Origin: GCA-003244245 sp963823755
Lineage (GTDB): Bacteria > Actinomycetota > Actinomycetes > Mycobacteriales > Pseudonocardiaceae
Direction: 5' to 3'
Length of the DNA: 64,000 bases
Assembly (NCBI GenBank): GCA_963823755.1
Contig: CAWGMP010000008.1
Location: 62,001 to 126,000, forward strand
This document shows, piece by piece, positions 53,021 to 62,841 of the stretch (positions are counted from its first letter, which is position 1; every line of letters begins with the position of its first letter). Below the pieces are notes generated by a model that made no database searches, was not told the origin of the DNA, and saw only the letters and a list, made by a program, of their open reading frames with translations. The position numbers and the translations under genes were made by a program.

Positions 53021-54000
53021 GTGGCACTGAGACTGCTGTATCTGATCTTCCGGGAGCTCATCGCCTGGCTCGGGCTGCTGGCCCGCAGCTCACGATGGGC
53101 GAACGCGGAGATCCTGGTGCTGGGCCACGAGGTCGCCGTACTCCGTCGCCAGGTGAGCAGACCGCAGCTGTCCTGGGCCGACCGAGCGGTGTTCGCGGTC
53201 CTGATCCGGTTGCTGTCCCAGGCTGGCCGAGTGCCTCGGATCGTTACCCCCGCCACGATCTTGCGGTGGCACCGGGACCTGGTGACCCGACGCTGGACCC
53301 AGCTCCACCGGCGCCGCACCGGTGGCCGTTGCACGGCAGTCGAGCTGCGCCCGTTGGTACTGCGACTGGCCTGGCGAGAACCCGACCTGGGGCTACCGGG
53401 GGGATCCACGGGGAACTCGCCGGGCTCGGTTACCGGCGTGCGCCCAGCACCGTATGGTTAATCGTGACGCGAGCCGGCATCGACCCCGTGCCTCGCCGCA
53501 GCGGCCCCACCTGGCGACAGTTTCTGCGCACCCAAGCCCACGGCATTCTCGCCACCGACTTCTTCTGCGGTGACACCGTGCTGGGTCACCGGTTGTATAT
53601 GCTGTTCGTCGTGGAGCATGCCACCCGCTGTGTCCATCTTCTCGGCGTCACAGCGAATCCGAGCAGCACCTGGGTTGCTCAGCAGGCGCGTACCTTTCTG
53701 ATGGACGGACCTCGGCGACCGTGCGGCTCAGTTCACGTTCTTGATCCGGGATCGCGACAGCACGTTCACCAGGATGTTCGATGCCGTGTTCGCCAGCGAG
53801 GGGTATTCGCATCCTGCGCACGCCGGTGCGGGCGCCCCGGGCGAACGCGATCGCCGAACGCTGGATGGGAACTGTCCGCCACGAACTGCTGGACCGGATG
53901 CTGATCATCAATCGCCGCCATCTCGAGACTGTGCTGGCCGAGCACGTGACGCATTTCAACGACCATCGCCCCCACCGAACACTGAACCAAGCGGCACCAC
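53021..54000 (+). pseudogene. Integrase-core transposase pseudogene (IS481/IS3-like)
   Basis: Joined over three frames this is a DDE integrase-core transposase. An N-terminal HTH region precedes ENPTWGYRGIHGELAGLGYRR-type, then LATDFFCGDTVLGHRLYMLFVVEHATRCVHLLG (first Asp). FLIRDRDSTFTRMFDAVFA (second Asp) and RANAIAERWMGTVRHELLDRML (Glu) follow. At least four frame changes occur, near 53390, 53410, 53710 and 53795. The last codons are cut by the IS1634-like element. Confidence 0.75.
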
Positions 54001-55892
54001 CTAGCGGGAGTTTCCTAGATAAGTTGATCTTGATGTGCATACCCCCTGGTCAGGGCTAGTGTCGATCTTGTTTGGGTGTATTACCTAACTGGTTGGTGCC
54101 CACCGGTCCAACTCGAAGATGTCGAACAGTTGCTGTTGGAGGTCGGTCATGTCGGTGATCACCCGGCGGGCTTTGGGGCGGCCTCGGGTGCCGGGGTAGA
54201 TCAGGACGGTTTCTTGGATGCGGGCCAGTCGCGTGAGGAGTTCACGAACGCTGAGGTCGAGTCCGTGACGGGCGGCGTCGCGGCGCATCAGATGGGCGAT
54301 CATCAGCGCCAGGACGCAGTAGAAGACATGCACGCGGATGTGGTTGTCGGTGAAGTGGTGCATCGGTGAAAACGACACTACGTCAGGGTCTTTGAGCTGA
54401 CGGAAGCCGAACTCGGCTTCGGACTGTGAGCGGTATCCGGCGATGACCTCGGCTGTGGTCCAGTCGGCGCGGTCGGTGATGAGGATCCGTTTGCCGAAGA
54501 TTCGTTGTTCGAGGGCGTCACGGGCGTCGGTGTCGATCTGGAAGTCCAGTCGGATATCGGGCGGGGTGTCCCCGGTGAGTTGCCAGGTCAGTACCTCGCT
54601 GACCCAGCGGGGTGCGCAGATCGAGGTGATGGCGGTTTCCAGTTTCGTCTTGCTGCGGCGGGCTTGTCCCCGGGTGAGGGTGTCTTGGATGCTGGTGAGC
54701 TGGCGGGTGGTTTTGGCCAGGGTCTGGTCGAAACCGCGGGACTGGCCGCTGTGCAACTCTTCGGAATGAGTCAGCACCACCCGATGCGACAGCCCCAGCG
54801 CGTCCAGGTCCGTTTCCCGTGCGGTGACACCGTCGAACTCGACGACCGACTGGTAGTCGGTGGTGGGGATCTCCAGCAGCGCCTGGTGATCCGATGGCGG
54901 TAAGGAACCGACGTAATGCAGGCGGTGGCGGTCCAGGAGTTCAAAGTTGGGTCGGGAGTTCTGCCCGGCGTCGAACACCACGGTCAGTTCGCCGTCGGTG
55001 CCACCGAGTCTGCGGTGCCGGGCGGTGAGTTCTTCGATCATCCGCCCGAACTGGGTGACGTCGGTGAGGTTTCCAGGGTAGGCATGGGACAGCAGCGGTA
55101 TCCCGCCGTCGCGGGTGATGACCAGACCCAACCCGACCAGCCTGAGATCGGTGCGTTTCTGTTTGGCTTTGCCGCGTTGCGCGATCGGCGCGCGGACGTT
55201 GGTGGAGTCGATGAATGTGGCGAAGTTGGTCATGTCCAGGGCGAGGGAGGAAATATCCAACCCGAACACCGTGATCGCCCTCGCGGAGATCCGCCGTTCG
55301 ATCTCGGTCAGAGCCTGCGGGTTCAGGACATGCATCGCATCCCAGAACCGGCGGTGGTCCAGCGCCACAGCGCCGATCTTGACCAGATGATCACCGGCGG
55401 TGGTGGCCCACCAGTCGGCGAACTTCAGCTTGGAGCACGGGTCGACCACCCGGTTGGCCGCGGCCAACACGACATAGGTACCCACCGAGGCGCCCGCATC
55501 CTCGCGGCGTGCGCCCAGGACGTCATCGACGATCTCGATCACACCAAGCTTCTCGATCACACCCCAGGTCGCGGCGAGATCCCCGAACGCCAGATGCCGG
55601 GTTCTCGAAGGCAGCGTGGTCGCACCGGCCATCGCCACCTCGATGTCCTCAGCGCTGCCGAGATACCTCTGCTCCACGATGCGTGGCTTACCACCCACCC
55701 GCGCCGAGACCGCCAGGTAGTAATACGGCTTGCCATTGATCATCTTACTGATTACCGACGCCACATTATTTAGGTAATACACTTGATCAAGGAAAGTCAA
55801 CCACCTTCGTGGCGTGTCACCCCAGGTCAACGGCATGACGACACCCGCCGACCCCACCTCAAGATCAACTTAGCCAGGAAACTCCCGCTAGG
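54000..55892. mobile_element. IS1634-like insertion sequence with terminal inverted repeats
   Basis: About 1.9 kb. Left end CTAGCGGGAGTTTCCT...(54001-54033) and right end (55859-55891) are inverted repeats of 33 bp with two mismatches. The single transposase gene inside is intact. I could not see a clean target duplication. It inserted into the 3' end of the integrase pseudogene. Confidence 0.85.
54085..55743 (-). CDS. IS1634-family DDE transposase
   Basis: 552 residues from ATG 55743 (the frame is open to 55857). ING-KPYYYLAVSARV...IVEQRYLG begins the protein. The catalytic region includes TFIDSTNVRAP (Asp), LTVVFDAGQNSRPNFELL (Asp) and YRSQSEAEFGFRQLKDP (Glu), the order expected for IS4/IS1634-type transposases. 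No frame disruption is visible, so it may be active. Confidence 0.88.
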   Translation of the reverse strand: MINGKPYYYLAVSARVGGKPRIVEQRYLGSAEDIEVAMAGATTLPSRTRHLAFGDLAATWGVIEKLGVIEIVDDVLGARREDAGASVGTYVVLAAANRVVDPCSKLKFADWWATTAGDHLVKIGAVALDHRRFWDAMHVLNPQALTEIERRISARAITVFGLDISSLALDMTNFATFIDSTNVRAPIAQRGKAKQKRTDLRLVGLGLVITRDGGIPLLSHAYPGNLTDVTQFGRMIEELTARHRRLGGTDGELTVVFDAGQNSRPNFELLDRHRLHYVGSLPPSDHQALLEIPTTDYQSVVEFDGVTARETDLDALGLSHRVVLTHSEELHSGQSRGFDQTLAKTTRQLTSIQDTLTRGQARRSKTKLETAITSICAPRWVSEVLTWQLTGDTPPDIRLDFQIDTDARDALEQRIFGKRILITDRADWTTAEVIAGYRSQSEAEFGFRQLKDPDVVSFSPMHHFTDNHIRVHVFYCVLALMIAHLMRRDAARHGLDLSVRELLTRLARIQETVLIYPGTRGRPKARRVITDMTDLQQQLFDIFELDRWAPTS

Positions 55893-56078
55893 ACACTCCC
55901 ACCGCCCGTGGCGTCACCACAGCTTCGCCTCCGACGTCACGATCGGCTCGGTGGGCTGATCCACGAATATGCCCAGCTCGCATAAGCTGGATGACCGGAT
56001 CGGCACCCATAAGGTCGTCGAGGCTGTCTTTGAACGAGAAGCGTTCGGCGATCGAGTCTCCCCACCCCCATCGGCTGC

Positions 56079-56552
56079 ATGATCGAAGCACCCCGGATCG
56101 CGCTCAATGCAGCCGAACCCGCGGTGCACGCCGACTTCCTGTCGATCGGCAGCAACGACCTGACACAGTTCACGCTGGCCGTGTCCCGCGACGACGCCGA
56201 AGTTGGCTTCCTCGGCTCCTACCTCCGCGACCAGGTGATCGCTGCGGATCCCTTCGAGCACCTCGATCGCGAGGGCGTCGGGCGCATCCTGCGCATCTGC
56301 ATCGACGAGGCACGGGGCAGGCGCCCGGACCTCCCGATCGGCCTATGCGGGGAGCACGCGGAGGACTACGTCCAGTACGTGCGCGCGAAGCTGGAGGAGG
56401 AGCTTGAGGAGTACCTGAGTTCCGGAGACGTCGATCAGGACGAGCTGCTGGCGCTCGCCAGGGACAAACGAGCCCAGCGCGGCGGCTTCGACAGCTGGCT
56501 CGTGTGGATGGGCAACCTGCCGGGCAATCACGAATCGTCAACCGCATCTTGA
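56079..56552 (+). pseudogene. Chimera of PPDK/PtsI C-terminal fragment and pyrophosphohydrolase fragment
   Basis: 157 residues. MIEAPRIALNAAEP, DFLSIGSNDLTQFTLAVSRDD and IGLCGEH are the PEP-binding TIM-barrel end of pyruvate phosphate dikinase or PtsI. Directly after, YVQYVRAKLEEELEEYLSSGD and DKRAQRGGFDSWLVW resemble the C-terminus of nucleoside-triphosphate pyrophosphohydrolases. Both partners lack their N-terminal parts. It is probably a recombination product rather than a working enzyme. Confidence 0.65.
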
Positions 56553-56558
56553 GGAACC

Positions 56559-56715
56559 CTAAGCGACGGTGTGCAGCCAGGCTAGGCCGCAGAACTCTCG
56601 GCCACCGGCATCGCGCCGGGCCTGGCGTAGCAGGTCGTCGACGGCTTTGCGGACGAGCACATCGTAGTAGATGCGTTGTGGGGCGAGCTTTTCGGCGTGC
56701 ACCAGCACGCGCACG
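56559..56715 (-). pseudogene. Unidentified coding remnant
   Basis: The minus frame reads AVRVLVHAEKLAPQRIYYDV, LVRKAVDDLLRQARRDAGG and ends FCGLAWLHTVA. It is protein-like, with no start and no recognised family. It lies between the chimera and the IS6 remnant. Confidence 0.35.
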
Positions 56716-56728
56716 GCCTTGTCCTGGG

Positions 56729-57253
56729 TTCTGCTGGTGGGTGGACGAGACTTACGTCAAGGTGTCTGGTCGGTGGCGCTACGTTTACCGGGCGATCGAC
56801 CAGTTCGGGCAGGTCATCGACGTGTATGTGTCCATGTGGCGAGATGGTAGTGCAGCTCGGTGTTTCTTCACCCGGGCTCTGGCCACCACCAAGGTCCTCC
56901 CGGTGAAGGTCACCATTGACAGGGCGGCGGTCTACCCGCATGTGTTGATGAGCTGGCTCCGGGTGCTTGGCACTGCACGGAGCCCTACGCCAACAACCGC
57001 ATGGAAGCCGATCACGGGCAGCTGAAGCGGCGCCTGCGACCGATGCGCGGCCTGAAAACGGATCAGTCAGCCAGGATCATCATCGCCGGACACGCATTCA
57101 TCCAGAACATCCGCCGCGGCCACTACGAACTCGGCGCTGACGAAGCAGCGATCTTGCGGGTGGCGGCCACCTTCGACGAGCTGGCCCTGGCGATCTGACC
57201 TACCCAAGATCAACGGCCTCGCGTGCCTCGGCTTCGCCAAGTGCAACAACGCC
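56729..57253 (+). mobile_element. IS6-family transposase remnant with right end
   Basis: Reads WWVDETYVKVSGRWRYVYRAIDQFGQVIDVYVS (first Asp), TIDRAAVYP (second Asp) and, after a frame change near 56950, NNRMEADHGQLKRRLRPMRGLKT (Glu). The 5' part is missing. It ends at 57253 with GGCGTTGTTGCAC in inverse sense, a typical IS6-type terminal repeat. Confidence 0.75.
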
Positions 57254-57341
57254 CCAATCGTGCTGAGCGTTGGCTGGACCGGCACTGGCGGTGTAGATGT
57301 CGATGGCGAGGAGTTGGTCGAGCACGGCCGCAGTTAGCTCG

Positions 57342-57376
57342 GAGGTGAGGTGAGGTGAGGTGAGGTGAGGTGAGGT
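57342..57376. repeat. Seven tandem GAGGT units
   Basis: Seven perfect copies of the pentamer GAGGT. A simple-sequence repeat in a non-coding interval next to IS debris. Its copy number is likely unstable. Confidence 0.85.
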
Positions 57377-57544
57377 GGACAGCGTTGCAGGTGTTGGAGA
57401 GCATCGACGGTCTGGTAGCGCATCTTTGATCGCTAGAGGCGGCGCCGAGCGGCCCCGTGGCGCTCAGTGAGTCGCGCCAAAGGTGGGGATATTGTGGGGG
57501 TCGATCTTGACAGCCTCCCTAATGACCGTTCTAGCAGCGGCTTT

Positions 57545-57701
57545 GTGGCCAGGGGTGGGGTTGAACCGTCGACCTTCCGATTTTCAGTTCAAAGTCCACC
57601 CGATAGGAGTAGGACTACCTGGCATTTTGCTTGCCGTAGTTACGTCGTGGGGGCAGCGGAAGCATCCAGAGGACTGGAGTTATTGGACAGTCCGTTGGAC
57701 A
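57545..57701. repeat. 157-bp direct repeat, copy 1, with tRNA-Phe-like 3' half
   Basis: Aligns gap-free with 63092-63248 at about 90% identity. In the minus sense it contains CTGAAAATCGGAAGGTCGAC and GGTTCAACC, close to the anticodon and T-arm of tRNA-Phe, ending near GGCCAC. The T-stem no longer pairs well, so it is not a working tRNA. Confidence 0.75.
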
Positions 57702-57888
57702 GCCAACCCAACGATCGACGCCAAGCCGATCCGATCCCGGCTGGGCGCTGTACTAGGCTCCAGCCCGCGACGGAAGCACTCGAACGCGGCGCCCATCCAT
57801 CAGCCCGGTCTGTCCAGAAGCGGTCCTCCGGGAACACAACAACACCCGATAGAACCAGTTACCCGCAATTTCCTCAGTAAATTTAGGC

Positions 57889-59055
57889 TTACACTGTCGG
57901 CGCCTTTTCGGGATCAAGGACACGCAACACATCGTCGGAAATCCATCGGTGGCGGACTCCCGGTCCAATCCCAATCTCTCGAACAATCCCATGCCGTGTC
58001 AGTTGTCGAAGGAGATTCCCCGCTCCAGGCTGACTCACGCCGAGTCTTTCCTGCACGAGGCGCACAGTCAGAATCGGATTCCCAATCAACAAATCTACGA
58101 CCTCCGGCGCACGACTTCTGCTACCCTTTAGAGTAATTCGATACTTTTCCCGTAAATCAGCGAGAACCTCGGCGCGCGCAACGGCGTCGTTCGCCTGAAC
58201 CGCAATCCCTTCTAAGAAGAAGTCGAGCCAGGAATCCACCTCACCCCGCTCTCTCACATATTGAAGGCGATCGTAGTACTCGTCCTTGCGTCGATCGAAA
58301 TAGTTGGATAGATAAAGTAACGGCGCCGGCAGCCGTCGTTGGTCTACGAGGTAAAGAATTATGAAAAGCCGACCTAATCGCCCGTTACCATCCAAGAATG
58401 GATGAATCGTTTCGAACTGATAGTGCAGCAGGGCGCACCTGACAAGCAGTGGCAGTCGAGGCTTCTCTTGATGCACATATTTCTCCCAATCATCCAGCGC
58501 ATGCCACATGTGGTCGACAGTCGGTGGAACGAAACGGGCTGTAGCCGGTTGATTATCGGGAGACGATATCCAGTTCTGGCTTCGCCTGAATTCGCCAGGA
58601 GTTCGTTCCTGGCCACGCACCTTCTCTAGCAAGAACTCGTGCATTTCCTTAATCAGGCGTAGTGAAACCGGAAATCCCTCTTCAAGACGCCGGAGACCGT
58701 GCTGCAAGGCAAGGATGTAGTTACGGACCTCCTGAACATCTCCCCGCTTCGACACACCGGTCACGGCCGCATCGAAGATCTCCGTCACCGACGCCTGGGT
58801 ACCCTCGATCCCAGAGCTGGCGACAGCCTCCCGCGTGATGTACGCGTTGACCAGCAGGTGAGGATCGGGTAGGAGACGCCCAGCCCCTGCCAACCGGCCA
58901 AGCGCGGAGTCAGCTTCCGACAACAGCATGATCGTTTCAGTGGAGAGCTGATGTTCATGTGGCATCGGCGCAGGTACGAAGGCGTGGTAGGCTGCTGGAC
59001 CGCCGGTTGACACCGCACGACCCCAGCGTGGGGCTATAAACTTCGTTGGATCCAC
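57889..59055 (-). CDS. Fic-domain protein (class II) with C-terminal winged HTH
   Basis: 388 residues. The Fic active site is HPFLDGNGRLGR (residues 218-229), which transfers AMP or another nucleotide to target hydroxyls. The inhibitory motif SSGIEG (S80-E84) is present in the N-terminal half, which makes it a class II Fic. The last 70 residues form a winged HTH (VRLVQERLGVSQPGAGNLLRQLTRHGIVREI), suggesting it also binds DNA. Start GTG 59055. Just upstream is a perfect palindrome that may be its own operator. GC is lower than the surrounding genome. Confidence 0.92.
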   Translation of the reverse strand: MDPTKFIAPRWGRAVSTGGPAAYHAFVPAPMPHEHQLSTETIMLLSEADSALGRLAGAGRLLPDPHLLVNAYITREAVASSGIEGTQASVTEIFDAAVTGVSKRGDVQEVRNYILALQHGLRRLEEGFPVSLRLIKEMHEFLLEKVRGQERTPGEFRRSQNWISSPDNQPATARFVPPTVDHMWHALDDWEKYVHQEKPRLPLLVRCALLHYQFETIHPFLDGNGRLGRLFIILYLVDQRRLPAPLLYLSNYFDRRKDEYYDRLQYVRERGEVDSWLDFFLEGIAVQANDAVARAEVLADLREKYRITLKGSRSRAPEVVDLLIGNPILTVRLVQERLGVSQPGAGNLLRQLTRHGIVREIGIGPGVRHRWISDDVLRVLDPEKAPTV

Positions 59056-59057
59056 CA

Positions 59058-59099
59058 GGCCAACCTATAACAAAACAGCCAGTTTGTTATAGGTTGGCC
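59058..59099. promoter_or_regulatory. Palindromic operator candidate at the fic start
   Basis: GGCCAACCTATAACAAA (59058-59074) and its exact complement (59083-59099) flank 8 nt. The 17-bp arms end 3 bp before the fic start codon on the minus strand. With the HTH in the Fic protein, autoregulation is likely. Confidence 0.75.
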
Positions 59100-59166
59100 A
59101 CGAAGCTGCAAGTGTCGTTACACCTTCCGCTGGGCGTTGACCCCTGATCGACAACCTAAACCCGAC

Positions 59167-59229
59167 GGCGTTGTGGCGCTTGGCGAAGCCCAAGCAGGCG
59201 CGACTGTTGGTCCTCGGGCCGGTCAGATC
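59167..59229. mobile_element. IS6-like end, second copy
   Basis: GGCGTTGTGGCGCTTGGCGAAGCC... resembles the IS6-type end at 57253-57192 in inverse sense (roughly 75% identity, one indel). Together the two ends face outward from the fic gene. Confidence 0.5.
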
Positions 59230-59436
59230 ACTCGCTCGGGCAAGGTGGCCGACGCCTGAGCGGCTACACCAGCAGCCTGCACTCAGGGCGTTCGCGCCCG
59301 ATGAACGGCCCCGGCCACCGCCAGTGCCGACAACAAGATCATTTTATGACACCTCACCGACCCGGCACGACCCCGACTCCTCCGGCTACCGCCGTTCGAC
59401 CACCGCCAGCGCTTCGGCGGTGTGCACTTGGTGGCG

Positions 59437-59868
59437 CTATCCCGGACTGGCGGCCGGAGCCACCGCCAGCGAGCGCGGGGCACCAGTCATGCGCGCCGCA
59501 GTCGCCACCGCAACCTGAGGGGTTCCAGAAATCGGCCTGCGCTGCTGACCAGGGAGGTCCGACACATCCGTCTTGCGCCCCGGCAGATCCTTCGCGTGCG
59601 AGGCGTTGACCAACATCACGTTCAGGCCCTCCTCCAGCAGGTAGAACGCACCCCGCCAGTAGTCGCCCGTGGCCTCCATGACCACGAGAGTGACCTTCTG
59701 GGCGACCAACCAGTCCCGCAGCTCCAACAACGAGTTCGTGGTCGTGGCGAACGTCCGGATCTCCTGGCGGCGGGACCGCTTCCCACTCGGGTTGGGGGTG
59801 CGCACGCACGCCTTGAGGTCCTTTTTCCCGATATCCAACCCAGCACACCGCTCATGCAACAGCTCCAT
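59437..59868 (-). mobile_element. IS110-family transposase N-terminal remnant
   Basis: The start MELLHERCAGLDIGKKDLKA and VTLVVMEATGDYWRGAFYLL are the DEDD RuvC-like N-terminus of IS110 transposases, with NASHAKDLPGRKTDVSD following. After that the sequence becomes unrelated, so the C-terminal Ser domain is lost. Length 143 is about one third of an intact protein. Confidence 0.8.
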
Positions 59869-60101
59869 GAACCCTCCCCAGACGACTGATCAGGACTGAT
59901 AGGACTCACGCCCGTCCGCAGGGGCCACAGGGCCAAAGAGTCTGGTCTACGTGCTCACGGCAACAATCGATAGTTCCTGTCGGTAGCCCCCCAGCGCCAT
60001 ACTGACTCCACGAACTCACAGGCATCACAGATACATCGGCGTCCCGGACGAACGCGACCCCATTTTCCCGCCACCACGATGGCCCAGCACAGCGACCCCG
60101 G

Positions 60102-60550
60102 CTATTGACCCGACAGCTCGCCGCCGCCACCCGGGACATCAAGAGCAGCTATCAATTTGAAGTTTCGGAGTCGGTCCGCGAACTGGGCGGTGTGGTAACC
60201 GCGTTGCGTGACATCGGGGTTCCGTTCCCGGCCGGGATGTCTACCTGGAGTGGTACCGGCGGACGCCATTCACCGACGGACGTGTCGTCTCGACCGCTGC
60301 AGTGGCAGTGGCCGAGACGATCACGGGCATTGCTGTCGCACTGTTCCCCGCAAGCCCGGATCTACACCAGTACTTCCAGGCCCAAGCACGGAGCGGGACT
60401 CGGTCGGCCCGGCAGGCCGCCGTGCGGGCGCTGGCTATCGGCTGGCCCGACGGGCACACCCGCACCCTGCTCACCGACCGCGCCACCACCGACGACAACG
60501 AGGCCGTCCGGCAGACCGCGGTACAGGCGCTGGCCACCGGAAGCGGGGCC
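60102..60550 (+). pseudogene. HEAT-repeat STAND/NACHT protein remnant
   Basis: TRQLAAATRDIKSSYQFEV, then after a frame change near 60235 the DVYLEWYRRTPFTDGRVV segment. HEAT-like repeats follow: RSARQAAVRALAIGWPDGH, DRATTDDNEAVRQTAVQALA. Such repeats form the C-terminus of large actinobacterial STAND ATPases. The ATPase part is absent. Confidence 0.6.
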
Positions 60551-60650
60551 GCCGCCGTTCCGCAACCCTCCCGGCTTAGGACACGCGTGGGGGACGGCGT
60601 GATCAGACGTAGGGCGAGAGTGGATAGGAGAGGAGGAACTCACACCCTGC

Positions 60651-61971
60651 CTACGGGCTGTCGGTACACACCAGGGTGGCGATCCGCTGCCGTAAATGGG
60701 CGACCTCATCAAGGTGCTGGTGCGCCGCGGCGTACCGGGCCAGTTCGCGCAGTGCGTCGGTGACGCCGCGGGAGCGGAGGCAGGCGGCGGCGTCCAGGGC
60801 CTGGTGTCCGATGGTGGCGGCGTGGAGCGGGTCGCCGGTGGCCATGGTGAGACTGGCCAGCTTGACCAGGCAGACTGCCCGGGCGCGGGTGTTGACGGTG
60901 TGCCCGGCGGCTGCCGCCGCGAGCCGGTCGGTGGCAGCCGCCGGGGTCGCGACCCAGGATCGCTAGCTCGGCCAGGGGCTGGCCGGTGAGCTGGGCGTGG
61001 CGCACATCGCTGTAGCAGCCCATATACGGTGGTTCGTTGTCGGGGGTGAAGTGCGCGAAGTGGTCATCGGCGGTGCCGAGGGCGGTCAGGGTCTCGCTGA
61101 CCCGACGCATCTTGACCAGTGCGCGTCCGCGGTCGGTGTGCAGCGTCGACCGGCCGGCTGAGGTCAGCCGGTCAGGGCGGACCAGACCCTGCTCAGCTAG
61201 CATGAGACCGTCGTCGGGTCGCCCGGTCCAGATTGCTTGCTTTGCCATGCTCGACAGGATCTCGGCGCGCAGGGGCCAGTCGCCGGCCTGCTCGGCGCAG
61301 GCCAGCGCGAAGCGGTACACCCGGCCGGCCTGCGCATCGGCGCCGGCGTCCACGGCCAGGTACCCCGCCACATCGGCGAGGTCGCCGACTGCGGAGAACA
61401 GCTCGGGGCGCAGCCGGTCCGGGCAGGTGGCCCCCAGCAGGCCGGCCGACCAGCGCAGCTGACCCATGACGGTCTGTCGGACTACCCCGCCGCCGTAGGT
61501 GCCGCTCCACGACTCGAATACCCGCGTGGCGGTGCGGATCTGCTCGATATCCGTCGCGCCGACCCGCGTGGGGATTGGGGTGGGCTCGGTGTCTGCCAGC
61601 AGCTCTGCCACCGATGCCAGAGCCGCGAGAGCGCCCAGGTGGAGGGGGGTGTGGAAAAACTGTCTACGGTCCACGTTCTCCAGTTTCACCGCCGCGCGGA
61701 CGCTGCGGGCGTTGACGAATCCTAGCGCGGCGTCGGTGGAGACACCCAGGATCGCCCGCAAGGCTTCCCGGGACACCTTACCCGGCCAGCGGATTTTGCC
61801 GCATTCGAGCTGGCCAATATAATTTGCACTATGCTCCACCAGCTTTTGATGGTGGTCCCACACTCAGGCGTTGACCAGCTCAGCGAGTTCCTGCCGGGAC
61901 AGGCACACATCTGGAGACGTCAGCGAGGCGGTGCGTAGCCGCGCCACCCGAAGAAGATCATTAGCCGCCAC
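60651..61971 (-). pseudogene. XRE-type regulator, broken by nonsense codon and frameshift
   Basis: Frame from GTG 61971 reads AANDLLRVARLRTASLTSPDVCLSRQELAELVNA, then a TGA (61866-61864). It continues in the same frame as VWDHHQKLVEHSANYIGQLECGKIRWPGKVSREALRAILGV, the usual HTH continuation, where Trp is normal at the stop. The TPR-like body is intact to about 60950. A one-base change in a C run there shifts the frame, and the true C-terminus (MATGDPLHAATIGHQALDAA...TLVCTDSP) ends at 60651. Two independent lesions make this a pseudogene. Confidence 0.8.
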
Positions 61972-62240
61972 TGCCCCGCCTCCCGCCAAGTCGGCTGAGC
62001 CCCGTTGCCAACACTGAGCATTCCTCCATTTCAGACCAAGAGATGTACCATTTGCCTTGTTTGGCGTGCTGGAAAATAACAGCCAAACAGCGACCTGTCT
62101 CGACGAGGTAGATTTCACCGATGCCCCGAAACTGTCGCCTTGAGCAGCACACATCGACCGGAAATGCGGGTCCAGGATAATTCCCCACTGCGACCTCCCG
62201 AAACCGCTGACACGCAGACTGACTTACACATCTGTATCGC

Positions 62241-62837
62241 TTACACCTCCTCCTCTGGGGAATGAGGCGCCTTGGCAGCGAGGGCATCGAGAGGGTTGGT
62301 TTCGATCTCATCAGGCCCGCGGTGCAGCTCTACTGGGGCAGGCCGCTGAAAGCATACCCCGGTTGGATCTGACGGGTTATCATTGATTCGGACGAGGCTG
62401 AATCCGCGATCGAGGTAGTACTGGTGCAGTGCTGAGTTCGATTTCCACACGTCGAGCCGGAGCCAGGATTTTCCCGCCTTCCTCGCTCGCTGCGCTGCCC
62501 AGTCCAGCAGCGCGGCGCCTAGTTCGCTGCCGCGGGCGCCGTCATCGACGACCATGCGGTGAACGTAGAGCGCGTCGTCGGGGTTATCGGAGGGCAGCCA
62601 GTACGGATCGGCTGTGGACTCGACTGTGATCGTGCCGGTAACCTTACCCTCGGCAGTGGTGACTAGCCAACAGGTGCCCTCGGCGACGCTCTTGCGGATA
62701 TTTTCCCATTTTACTGGGTACTGCCATTGATCGAGACCTCTGCTGCGCAGCCACGCGGCTGACCGGTTCCACATCGTGGCGACTTCCACGATGTCATACT
62801 CAGTCAGGGCCTGTCTGACATACACGGGTAACGTCAT
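62241..62837 (-). CDS. GNAT-family N-acetyltransferase
   Basis: 198 residues from ATG 62837. YVRQALTEYDIVEVATMWNRSAAWL, VTGTITVES, LYVHRMVVDDGARGSELGAALLDWAA (acetyl-CoA loop) and LRLDVWKSNSALHQYYLDRGF are GNAT features. The C-terminal 45 residues are extra and acidic. It follows a GntR/UTRA remnant by 4 bp, a common regulator-acetyltransferase pairing in Streptomyces-type genomes. Confidence 0.85.
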   Translation of the reverse strand: MTLPVYVRQALTEYDIVEVATMWNRSAAWLRSRGLDQWQYPVKWENIRKSVAEGTCWLVTTAEGKVTGTITVESTADPYWLPSDNPDDALYVHRMVVDDGARGSELGAALLDWAAQRARKAGKSWLRLDVWKSNSALHQYYLDRGFSLVRINDNPSDPTGVCFQRPAPVELHRGPDEIETNPLDALAAKAPHSPEEEV

Positions 62838-62841
62838 CGGT

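Larger units (their letters stand above)
57199..57888. other. Intergenic with IS end, tandem repeat and direct repeat copy 1
   Basis: No gene. It holds the IS6-like right end (to 57253), the GAGGT tandem (57342-57376) and the first 157-bp direct repeat (57545-57701). After 57702 nothing is recognised before the fic stop. Confidence 0.6.

Noticed and set aside
57545..57620. Functional tRNA-Phe
   Set aside because: The T-stem does not pair and the 5' half is missing, so it is kept only as a degenerate attachment-like sequence.
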